50,954 bases of DNA. Origin: an uncultured Ruminococcus sp. (lineage in GTDB: Bacteria > Bacillota > Clostridia > Oscillospirales > Acutalibacteraceae). The translations under genes and the position numbers were made by a program. Numbering within the stretch: position 1 is the first letter of the stretch; every line of letters begins with the position of its first letter. The notes under the pieces were generated by a model. That model made no database searches. It was not told the origin of the DNA and saw nothing but the letters and a program-made list of their open reading frames with translations. Positions 6,223-14,708 of the stretch are shown in pieces. The stretch is from contig CACWRT010000005.1 of NCBI GenBank assembly GCA_902763365.1, positions 1-50,954 of the forward strand. The letters run 5' to 3'.

Positions 6223-9200
6223 TCAATCGTTGCTGTAAATAGCGCTGCCAAATCTTGAGCTGCCGCTGCTGTTTCCGCTGTATCCTCCGAGAGCGTCAAG
6301 ACGATTGTTGATCTTTACATGAACCATGCTCTCCCAGTACTCTTCGTCACAAAGGTCACAAATGAAGTCCTGGTTAGGATCTGCTTTTTCAACAGTGTAA
6401 GAGCCTTCACGAATTGTGAACGAATGGCTCTCTCTGTATCTGTCGATATATTCGACATGAATATCAGTCGGGAATATAACTTCCATTGAATCAGCATTGT
6501 CTTTAGTTGTGAAATAGATGTGCTTGTCATAGTTAGATGTAACATCTATAGTACCTGATGAAGCAAATCTGATTTCTTCAGCTGCAAATTTTACAGTATT
6601 ATTTACTTTAAGATCTGTATTTCCTTCCCAACGGAAGTACATCTTACCGCTTGTAAGATACGACCATGTTCTGTTAGCTGCGAACGAACGGTTGTTAACT
6701 GTCATATTAACAGTCTTGGTAGTAGTGTGACCGCCTGCTGTGATATCAAGATTATTGCCGTCCTTGGTTACCCAGTTGGACAATGTCTCTGCTTCTACAG
6801 CCTTATCAGCTTCACCATACTTCCAGTAACTGTCAGGATCTTCAAAGTATTCCTTTGCTTTATCACTGAACAGGTTCAATCTCGGTATATAATAGCCTGA
6901 GCTTGTTCTTGTGATCACGAAAGGACAACCATCCTGACCGATCAGCTTATCAGTGAATGAATAAGCACCGGCCTTAATCACATAGCTTGAACCGCCGGAC
7001 AGCTTAACTGTTGCATCGTTCTTGAAATACAATGTGATCGGACGATAAGATCTGCTCTTTGCAATATCTTCAGTAGCAGCAGGTGTTATAACATCAGTAG
7101 TACTCTTTCTTTCCGGTGTCATATCATAGATACCCTGATCGCCGCTATTGCTTCCGTCGAACTCGGTATTTGCTATCTGACGATAGTCAGCTGCGGTATT
7201 CTGAACCCAATAAGAGGTAGTAACGCCTGCCTTCTTAGCGATGTCCATATATACCCATGCACCGTCAATTACAGAAATGCTGTCTTTAACAACGCCTTCT
7301 TCTGTACCGTTGATAATGAATTTTACGTTATAGATCTGGTCTTTGCCGATGAAGATGATCGGGCAATGTTCAGTGTTGAAGTACTCGATCTTCTTTCTTA
7401 CCGGGTTAGTACCTGCAGCATCAGTAGAATACTCAACTTCAAATGTTGCACCCGAACCAACAAGATTCTGTGTATCATAGAAGATAAGCGGGATACGATC
7501 TGAGGTAGATACTGTAACGTTGTTGATCTTTGCAAGAAGCGCTGCGTTTGCCGCATTTATCGCGCCTGCATCAGATCCTGAGCTTGTATAAACTCTTACT
7601 GCATTTGCAAGCTCACTCTCAAGTTCATCTATTGTACTTGAATCATAGATATCAGGTTTACCGTTATGGATGAACTCAGGATAGTTCTTACCGCTTATAT
7701 AAGCTCTTGCCTTAGCCATTGTTGCATACAGATTAGAATATGCTACAACATAGCTGTGTACTGTGCTGAAATCCATACTGCGGCCTGCATCGTTTACATA
7801 CTGATCATTGAAGTGACCGCTCAGAATATGACTCATCATACCTTCTGCATAGAGATATGAACCCTGGTTGCCCAGATTCTTCGGGTTACCGTTCTGATCA
7901 TATTCCTTAACGATAACAGAACCATAGTAAATACTATGAGCTGCATAAAGTTCTCTTTCAACTCTGAGTCGAGGATCAATATAGCTGTCCCATCCGCCTG
8001 TACCTGCTCTGAATGTAGGATCAAAGAGGATAAGGTCATTACCCTGAAGAGAAGTTCTGCAGGTGAATGTCTTTCCGCTTGCATCCTTTGCTTCAAATAC
8101 AAGGAAAGGAGTCTTGCTCGGGATAGTTGCTTTGAGCATACCGTTATAGTTTGTGAAGCCATACTCATGATCTTCACCTACGCCAGATGCTGTAACCTTG
8201 AGGTTAGATGAGGACCAGCCTGAAGGAAGCCTTACATAGATATCCTGATTATCATTGATCTGCATATACTCAGGACTTGATGTATAGATAGTCATGTTCG
8301 TGAACTTACCATCTGTAACATCAGTTGTGTTGTTAAGCTTGAGCCATACATCGCCGTATACACCATTGATCTGTTCTGTGTACTGGGTATCTGTCTTGTA
8401 GTTATTATCAAACCATGATCCGGAATTGCCGAAGGCGCTGTTAAACTTCAGACCATATACCTGGAATGTAAAGGTATTTGATTTATCTACAGGGATCTTG
8501 TACTCATACCAGTCATAGATGAGTGAAGGCTCTGTATCACCGATACGACCCATTGAAGAAGCGTTTCCACCGTTACCGCCAAACAGGTTATTATAAGCTA
8601 CATTTACCTTATAACCGTTGTTCCAGTTTGATGCCAGCTTATTAGAAGCAATTGATGAAGAATGCTTGGAATAAAGTGTACCGTAGGAATAGTAGTACGA
8701 CTGATTCTTCAGACGGATCTTATCGCCGCCGACGAATGCCATTCTGAGGTTTGTTCCTGTCATGTCAGACTTATCCACATAGGGTTCTTCATATTCATAA
8801 ACAGGAGGAGCATTGGAAGTTTTAGCTCTGTAATAATATCTGCCGTAGCTGTATACAACGACTTTCTTATATACGAGATTGCCGTTCCAATCCTTTTCAA
8901 AATCACCGGTTGCGTTCTGAACGGGATATGACTTATTATTATCAGTAAACTTCTGAGTACCTTTTACTACCTTACCCGGAGCTCTGTAAACATAACCGTC
9001 ATAATAATATACGTTACCACTTCTGGTTCCTGCCCAGGTATGGCTATAGCTTCCCTGGAGAACTTCGGCGTCGATCATTTCAAACAGACTTGCTTTACCC
9101 TGTCCGCCGATTGAGCAGATACCAACATCTGTTATAGCCTGATAACGTCCATTGCTGTAGGATGACCATACCTGATAGTCAGTCATATCGAAATAGATAT

Positions 9201-12200
9201 TACCGCCGTAGTTACTCAAAAGATCATTACAGCCGATCTTCTGAATATTATTTCCGCCGTAATACCAGCTGAGGACACAACCCTGAGCGTTTGAATTAAC
9301 GGGCAGATAATAATAGTTGGATTCTGCTACACGGATAGGCTGTTTACCCGGCCATGGACCTGTAAGAGACTGCTGATTGTAGTCCCATGAATAAACACGG
9401 AGCTTTGAAAGATCCTTGCCCTCAAAGAAGCTGTTTTCTGTGTCGATCCAGATTACAGTTGTACCAAGATATTTTGTAGGAACGGAGTCCTCACCTGACT
9501 GACCGAAGTAGTCGAAAGGTGTCTTGACACTTGCAGAGAAATCAGGCAATGAAAGAATGCCGCTGACGAGTTTATCCGATACCATACCATTAAGCTCTGC
9601 AGCTGCTGTGCTGCCTGAACCGCTGCTATGGTTGTATCTCGGATAGATTCTGCTTACATCTGTCATATTTACTGATTCTGCAACGAAGTTAACATCAGCG
9701 CCTGAAGCAGACATACTGTTTGTTCCCGAATAAGAGCAATTATACTCGCCCTTGCTTCCGAATGTTACAGATGATGACTTACTTGTTCTCTGATAACGGT
9801 TTCCGGAGTAATATACTCTGGTAACTGTCATTGATACAGAACCTGTAAATCCGGATTCATAAACAAATGATCTGTTTACCGGATCATAAGCAAGTGAATA
9901 ATTCTGACCGTTGACAGTTGCATAGATATCTACAAGGCTGTCTCCGGCGATACCCTGTACATCATAGGGAATATTGACCTTCAGTATATTTGTAGATGCC
10001 TTTGAAGCATCATCAAATTCGATCACATACTGACCTGATGCAGTCTCAAATTCATTACCATAGATGTATTCGCCTGTATTAGGATTAAATGTCTTTATGA
10101 CAGCTTTCTGATTAGCATCATAGATGAATCTTATAACATGGTAGCTGCCTTCCTGAACTGCACTGCTGATAATTGTCTTTTTGCCTTCTGTATAGATAGT
10201 TGCGCTTGTACTTGAATATCCCTTTACAAAGTACTCAGCAAGTTTTCCTTTTGAGCATATCAAGGTATTTATAACCTGATCCTTACCACCGCTTGAAGTA
10301 GAGGTAGTCTTCTTCAGGGATTCAAAGGATATAACGAAATTGTTATCCCTTACATCAGCACAGCTGATGACATTATCAGTTGTAAATGTTTCAGTGATCG
10401 TTTCAACTATCGGGTAACTACCTGTTGCCGGGTTGTAGACATTGCTGCGTACATAATGGTTAACAACAAGTGTAGGTTTGAAACCGTTTGCCGTAGAAGC
10501 ATCAATATCGAAGTATGTCAGATTCTGACCTTCGATGAAGTTTGCTCCATCACTGTTAAGGTTCAGACCTCTTGGGGATGTACCGATGTACTCATCAAGT
10601 GTAAATGAAACAACTTCATAATCATACAGATTATACTCATTTGAATCATCATAGTAACCTGTGATCGTAGTACCCTTGTTAAGACCACTTACCCATACTC
10701 TTATTAAGTTACGGCTTGAAAGATAATCGGTAGTGGCACCCGAGGGCTTCATTACTTCAAATTTTTCAATTGCAGCCTTCAGCGCGTCACAAGCAGCATT
10801 TATTTCTTCCTGCTTAGCAGTAGCTTTATCAAATGTTGCCTGTCCGCCCTGTACAGCTGTTTTCAGATTATTATAAGAATCATCTGTGCAGTTCACTTTC
10901 TCCTTTGTCGGATCAAGCAGGTTGTTTGCCTGAGTAAGAAGCTGTGTGAGTTCTGCTGTATTAAGCTGTACAGCCATGTGTGATTTAACTGCGTCAATAG
11001 CTTCAGAAATAAGAGCGTCCATCTCTTCGATCTCATCCTGGCTTGTTGAGTCATTGATGATATCTTCTGCTACAGGAATAAGATCTGAAAGTTCACGACG
11101 ATATATCTCTTCATATCTGGAATTGTTTTCCAGACTCTTAGCATCCTTGACGTGCTGTTTGAGCTGGCTCTTGTCGAGTCGTACCAGATTATTGATAGAA
11201 TCATTGAGTTCGTCAATAAGCTGATTTACCATTGTTGTGGTATATGCGTCATCGCCTGTCTTATCAAGAATTTCGCCTGACTCCTTGAGTGCCTTACACT
11301 TCTTGTAAATACCTGTATCTGATATAAATGCAGCATAAGTCACGCCGTCGTAGGACTTATTCTTTGTCTGATCAGCTTCGATAGCCATTGCTCTTTCAAC
11401 AAGTTTCTCGAATTCAGCATATACTTCCTGACTGCAGACTTTTGTTTTGAGTGCAGCGATAGCATCTGTGATCTTCTTTGTAGCTTCCTTATAGTCTTTA
11501 TCTGCCTGTGTAAGACCCTTTTCTCTGATATAATTTACCTGATTGTAGAGGGCTATACCTGCATCAATAGCTTCGGTAAGCTTTGTGAAACCTGCTTCTT
11601 CGTAGTCGTCTTCAACATAGGTCTGTCCTTTTTCAACTGCTTCGAGAAGAAGTCTTCTTTCTGTAGAAGATACATCATTTTCTCTGTAGTCGATATAAGG
11701 CGCAACACCTCGGCCGAATTCACTTGTTTTAACATGGATAGTAGTGTAAGAGTTGTCATCAACGCCAATAAGCTCGTTCGCTCTGCTCTCTGTCAGACGT
11801 GAAAGAATTGCAGGTCTGTCGAGATCAACAACAACGAACGCTTCATTCTCAGAGTTCGGGGATACATTTACCGAACCTGTGTGGGAAACTTTGTTTTTAT
11901 CATAGTAGGTAACAGTCATGGAGAAGTTATCACCGGTAGAGATGTTTGCGACCCACCAGCCGCAGCCTTCGTACATCATCTTGTTCTGACCTGTACCGAT
12001 ACCGAAGAAGAAATTCTTCATATCTTCTCTACGTGTATTTCTCCAGTTGTTTTCCAGTGTCTGAGGATTATAGAAAACCGACGACATTGCGCTGCCGTAG
12101 CTTTCATAGGTGTTATCTGTCTGGAAGATATTGACACCGCTTATGCGGATATCATTGATTACCGGATTGGGAACCAGCTCGGCATTGAGAGCCTCTTCCT

Positions 12201-13425
12201 GTGTATCACCTATTCCCTTGACCTTGAAATGAACAGTAGTCTTCTGGTTCTTTACATATACCAGCATTCTGTCGTCGAGATCCTGAATGCCGTTCCAGGA
12301 TGAACCTGTTGTATAAAGCATACCGGGCTTCAGGAATTCAAAATAGATATTTCTGTCAGAGTTATTGAGGTACCACAAGTGGAACATCTCATTTGTCTGG
12401 ACATTAAGATCCATCTGACCTGTGGAGGTATTGTTAAGAACTTTACCTTTAGCTGTAATGATGAGGTTAAAGTAGTTTACCTGTTTCATCGGTGTACCGT
12501 TGGAATATGTTCCGCAGTTATTAACGATGTAATAGGTAGCATCATACCAACCGTTACTTGTTGGTGTAAAGTAGGATGTGGTACCATTCCTCGGATCGCC
12601 GGAATTGTCTTTGATAACGTTCCATACACTTGCAGGTGCAAGAAGGTTCTTTTCATCATGCTCATTTGTATTCAGACCGTCAAGAAGACCCTTCTGCTGA
12701 CCTTTACTGTTGTAGTAAATGCCGCCGGGGTTGTTAGTCTGATCCTTGTATACAGACTCAAGTCCGTAACAGTTACCTGTCTGAGCATACATCTCAGCTT
12801 CATCCCTATAAGTCCAAAGGTAATAGAACGGAGTCCAGTTTTCTCCCGGATACTGTTTTACATGAAGTGTGATAGCATCACGGATGGTATTGTAGTTCAA
12901 TACCTCTGTATTCATGTCGATATCGGTAAGAGTAACTCTGTTCTTGTTTGCTGATTTTCTGATCGTAAGGATCTTCTTCAGCGAAACACTCTGAGTCTTC
13001 TTGCCGAACGCATCGGAAAACTTGGAAAAAGCCTGAAGCACCAGTGCAGGTTCATCCCTGCTGGTACTCGGAGCTTCATAATTGGCTACTACATAAGTAG
13101 CGTAATCATTAGCTTCAGCTTCTGTAGAGAGCTGGGCTCCTTCGCTTGTGGTACCTCCTTCCTTGTCGTTCATAACCATGTACTCATTACTGATGTCCTC
13201 AAGCTTCGGCACCTTTGCGCTGTCAGAGTAATACGCGGTAGCATATTCAAGAGCACTTCTTACATTAAGATATGCCTGTCTCTGATTGACACTGCTGCTG
13301 GTATTCATGATACTTGTGGCAGCTATCGCAATAAGTGACGCAGAAAGGATGATGAGTACAGCAGTTATCGCCATAGCAATGGGCAGCGAAATGCCCTGTT
13401 TGCGATTCAGCTTTTTTGATAACAT
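6223..13425 (-). CDS. Giant (2400-residue) PilX-like minor-pilin/adhesin with FIVAR repeats and carbohydrate-binding-like modules
   Basis: ATG at 13425 has GAAAGGAAG upstream. Residues 1-60 look like a class III (type IV pilin) signal: basic KKLNRKQG, then ISLPIAMAITAVLIILSASL and a long amphipathic helix (QRQAYLNVRSALEYATAYY), as in PilX-type minor pilins; Glu at +5 is absent. Residues 60-570 are beta-rich with Trp/Tyr motifs. About 585-890 contains four helical FIVAR-like repeats (for example EEINAACDALKAAIEKF), and another FIVAR-like stretch lies near 1830-1980. About 1325-1410 resembles a starch-binding CBM26 module (WIDTENSFFEGK, YSWDYNQQ, GPWPGKQP, VLSWYYGG), and about 1730-1800 is a second similar module. 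No LPXTG or C-terminal anchor is seen; the C-terminus is Gly/Ser-rich (GGYSGNSSGSSRFG). It is probably an extracellular substrate-binding protein carried on, or anchored by, a pilin-like helix (inference). Ordinary minor pilins are under 200 residues. Confidence 0.8.
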   Translation of the reverse strand: MLSKKLNRKQGISLPIAMAITAVLIILSASLIAIAATSIMNTSSSVNQRQAYLNVRSALEYATAYYSDSAKVPKLEDISNEYMVMNDKEGGTTSEGAQLSTEAEANDYATYVVANYEAPSTSRDEPALVLQAFSKFSDAFGKKTQSVSLKKILTIRKSANKNRVTLTDIDMNTEVLNYNTIRDAITLHVKQYPGENWTPFYYLWTYRDEAEMYAQTGNCYGLESVYKDQTNNPGGIYYNSKGQQKGLLDGLNTNEHDEKNLLAPASVWNVIKDNSGDPRNGTTSYFTPTSNGWYDATYYIVNNCGTYSNGTPMKQVNYFNLIITAKGKVLNNTSTGQMDLNVQTNEMFHLWYLNNSDRNIYFEFLKPGMLYTTGSSWNGIQDLDDRMLVYVKNQKTTVHFKVKGIGDTQEEALNAELVPNPVINDIRISGVNIFQTDNTYESYGSAMSSVFYNPQTLENNWRNTRREDMKNFFFGIGTGQNKMMYEGCGWWVANISTGDNFSMTVTYYDKNKVSHTGSVNVSPNSENEAFVVVDLDRPAILSRLTESRANELIGVDDNSYTTIHVKTSEFGRGVAPYIDYRENDVSSTERRLLLEAVEKGQTYVEDDYEEAGFTKLTEAIDAGIALYNQVNYIREKGLTQADKDYKEATKKITDAIAALKTKVCSQEVYAEFEKLVERAMAIEADQTKNKSYDGVTYAAFISDTGIYKKCKALKESGEILDKTGDDAYTTTMVNQLIDELNDSINNLVRLDKSQLKQHVKDAKSLENNSRYEEIYRRELSDLIPVAEDIINDSTSQDEIEEMDALISEAIDAVKSHMAVQLNTAELTQLLTQANNLLDPTKEKVNCTDDSYNNLKTAVQGGQATFDKATAKQEEINAACDALKAAIEKFEVMKPSGATTDYLSSRNLIRVWVSGLNKGTTITGYYDDSNEYNLYDYEVVSFTLDEYIGTSPRGLNLNSDGANFIEGQNLTYFDIDASTANGFKPTLVVNHYVRSNVYNPATGSYPIVETITETFTTDNVISCADVRDNNFVISFESLKKTTSTSSGGKDQVINTLICSKGKLAEYFVKGYSSTSATIYTEGKKTIISSAVQEGSYHVIRFIYDANQKAVIKTFNPNTGEYIYGNEFETASGQYVIEFDDASKASTNILKVNIPYDVQGIAGDSLVDIYATVNGQNYSLAYDPVNRSFVYESGFTGSVSMTVTRVYYSGNRYQRTSKSSSVTFGSKGEYNCSYSGTNSMSASGADVNFVAESVNMTDVSRIYPRYNHSSGSGSTAAAELNGMVSDKLVSGILSLPDFSASVKTPFDYFGQSGEDSVPTKYLGTTVIWIDTENSFFEGKDLSKLRVYSWDYNQQSLTGPWPGKQPIRVAESNYYYLPVNSNAQGCVLSWYYGGNNIQKIGCNDLLSNYGGNIYFDMTDYQVWSSYSNGRYQAITDVGICSIGGQGKASLFEMIDAEVLQGSYSHTWAGTRSGNVYYYDGYVYRAPGKVVKGTQKFTDNNKSYPVQNATGDFEKDWNGNLVYKKVVVYSYGRYYYRAKTSNAPPVYEYEEPYVDKSDMTGTNLRMAFVGGDKIRLKNQSYYYSYGTLYSKHSSSIASNKLASNWNNGYKVNVAYNNLFGGNGGNASSMGRIGDTEPSLIYDWYEYKIPVDKSNTFTFQVYGLKFNSAFGNSGSWFDNNYKTDTQYTEQINGVYGDVWLKLNNTTDVTDGKFTNMTIYTSSPEYMQINDNQDIYVRLPSGWSSSNLKVTASGVGEDHEYGFTNYNGMLKATIPSKTPFLVFEAKDASGKTFTCRTSLQGNDLILFDPTFRAGTGGWDSYIDPRLRVERELYAAHSIYYGSVIVKEYDQNGNPKNLGNQGSYLYAEGMMSHILSGHFNDQYVNDAGRSMDFSTVHSYVVAYSNLYATMAKARAYISGKNYPEFIHNGKPDIYDSSTIDELESELANAVRVYTSSGSDAGAINAANAALLAKINNVTVSTSDRIPLIFYDTQNLVGSGATFEVEYSTDAAGTNPVRKKIEYFNTEHCPIIFIGKDQIYNVKFIINGTEEGVVKDSISVIDGAWVYMDIAKKAGVTTSYWVQNTAADYRQIANTEFDGSNSGDQGIYDMTPERKSTTDVITPAATEDIAKSRSYRPITLYFKNDATVKLSGGSSYVIKAGAYSFTDKLIGQDGCPFVITRTSSGYYIPRLNLFSDKAKEYFEDPDSYWKYGEADKAVEAETLSNWVTKDGNNLDITAGGHTTTKTVNMTVNNRSFAANRTWSYLTSGKMYFRWEGNTDLKVNNTVKFAAEEIRFASSGTIDVTSNYDKHIYFTTKDNADSMEVIFPTDIHVEYIDRYRESHSFTIREGSYTVEKADPNQDFICDLCDEEYWESMVHVKINNRLDALGGYSGNSSGSSRFGSAIYSND

Positions 13426-13527
13426 AGCAGCAACTTCCTTTCAAAGATTTGTTGATGGTTTTCTCTCAGCGTTCCTGTTTATGCTCCGACAAAACACAAA
13501 CAAGCACACTTATCTACTATCCCTATT

Positions 13528-13556
13528 ATTATATTACAACTTTTTCCTTTTAGCAA
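13528..13556 (-). promoter_or_regulatory. Promoter of the giant pilin-like gene
   Basis: Read on the minus strand: TTGCTA (13556-13551), 17 bases, TATAAT (13533-13528). It predicts a 5' leader of about 95 bases. Confidence 0.7.
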
Positions 13557-13653
13557 GTGAATTTATACTTTTTGTATGATTATTCAATTATAAAATATTT
13601 GCTTTATGCAACTTCAACAATAATAACAAAAGATTATTTACAGATAAGAAAAA

Positions 13654-13909
13654 TTATATGAACAAAAGCCCTTCCGCAGGTATGTTTTCGCCTGATTTAC
13701 ACAGATACATCCCTTGGCGGCGAACGAAAAAATCACCCTCCGCATTACGGAAAACGTCAAATAATATACTGTCTGTAAATCCTTGATATCTCCGCCGGAA
13801 GCGTCATAACGCAGACATTCAGTGCTTTTATATCCTCTCCGGACAGCAGGAACAGCAGTCCGGAATCGAGATTTTGTGACTGAATCAACACATTATTAAT
13901 ATAAAGCAT
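13654..13909 (-). pseudogene. Remnant of a small coding region with a one-base frameshift
   Basis: Reading from ATG 13909 gives MLYINNVLIQSQNLDSGLLF and on to LPAEIS. The frame then fails, but removing one base near 13783 joins it to a second open frame: GFTDSILFDVFRNAEG, then DFFVRRQGMYLCKSGENIP, ending at TAA 13654. The length (256 bases) is 85 codons plus one base. The segment is clearly more GC-rich than the AT-rich DNA on both sides, as expected for coding sequence. There is no good ribosome binding site, so it may be the 3' part of an older gene. No family is recognised. Confidence 0.4.
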
Positions 13910-14245
13910 TTTAACTTTACAATATATTTTCAATCATTTTTGTTATGAATAAAGCATTATTATACAAACAATTTGCATAATATTTTTCACTTATCATTTT
14001 CCCGGATAACAGTTTTTATATTAATATTCAACAATAAATTCATCGCAATTTTATGTATAATTCATAATATAAAGTTATTATCTTTACACAAAAATTATAT
14101 AAAGCAAGTAGCTTTACAGCTCTCCGATCTATCTCAATACAGACCGGAGAGCTGCAAATCGAATTATTTAACTCATCCATTCAAACAAAATTACCGGGAA
14201 GCGAAGAAAACTCCTTACGGTCACGCTCTTAGCTCTGAGCTATGA
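13910..14245. other. AT-rich intergenic spacer with one strong hairpin
   Basis: No credible gene. CAGCTCTCCG (14117-14126) pairs perfectly with CGGAGAGCTG (14145-14154); it lies downstream of the PNPOx-like gene on the minus strand and could terminate it, though the T-rich run is not immediately adjacent. Confidence 0.55.
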
Positions 14246-14644
14246 TTACTCCATCAAACTTACTCCCTCGCCCATCATGGGGATATCGACTGCGGTTGCA
14301 TCTTCAAGATGGAAGATCATCATTTTTTTGCCTGTTCTGTCATTGTATATACCCCTCAGATCAGGCATTATTTCAAAGGCTTTTTCTGCATATGAAGGAT
14401 CAGTTTCAAAAACTGCTTTTCCCGTATATCTCAGCCAGTGACCATCCTCTTTTGCAGATACTATTTCTGCTTTCGGATTAGCTAAAAGCTGTCTGTAAAC
14501 ATCTTTGAAATCTCCTATACCGAAGCAAACTTTTCCGTTCATCTCAAAATGCAGTCCGAGCGGTCTTATTTTGGGCTGATCGCCGTCAGTTGTTGCCAGG
14601 AAAAACAATCCTGTTTCTTCCAGAAAATCGCTTATCTTACTCAT
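14246..14644 (-). CDS. Pyridoxamine 5'-phosphate oxidase-like flavin-binding protein
   Basis: 132 residues; the start has CGGAGG 8 bases upstream. It matches the short PNPOx-like split-barrel family: an N-terminal helix (KISDFLEETGLFFLATTDGD), QPKIRPLGLHFEMNGKVCFG and KDVYRQLLANPKAEIV, with a GHWLRYTGKAVFE strand. Proteins of this type bind FMN or F420 and act as small reductases or flavin carriers; NimA-like members reduce nitro compounds. The substrate cannot be deduced. It lies 64 bases downstream of the giant helicase gene and is separated from it by a hairpin (14672-14696), so it is probably only partly co-transcribed with it. Confidence 0.85.
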   Translation of the reverse strand: MSKISDFLEETGLFFLATTDGDQPKIRPLGLHFEMNGKVCFGIGDFKDVYRQLLANPKAEIVSAKEDGHWLRYTGKAVFETDPSYAEKAFEIMPDLRGIYNDRTGKKMMIFHLEDATAVDIPMMGEGVSLME

Positions 14645-14671
14645 TTTCTTAACCTCCGTTTTTAATAAACG

Positions 14672-14696
14672 AGGGATCAGCTCGCGGACTGATCCC
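14672..14696 (-). terminator. Hairpin between the giant helicase gene and the PNPOx-like gene
   Basis: GGGATCAG and CTGATCCC form a perfect 8-base stem with an 8-base loop. On the minus strand it is followed by CGTTTATT, an imperfect T-run. Confidence 0.6.
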
Positions 14697-14708
14697 CTCC
14701 TGTATTTT

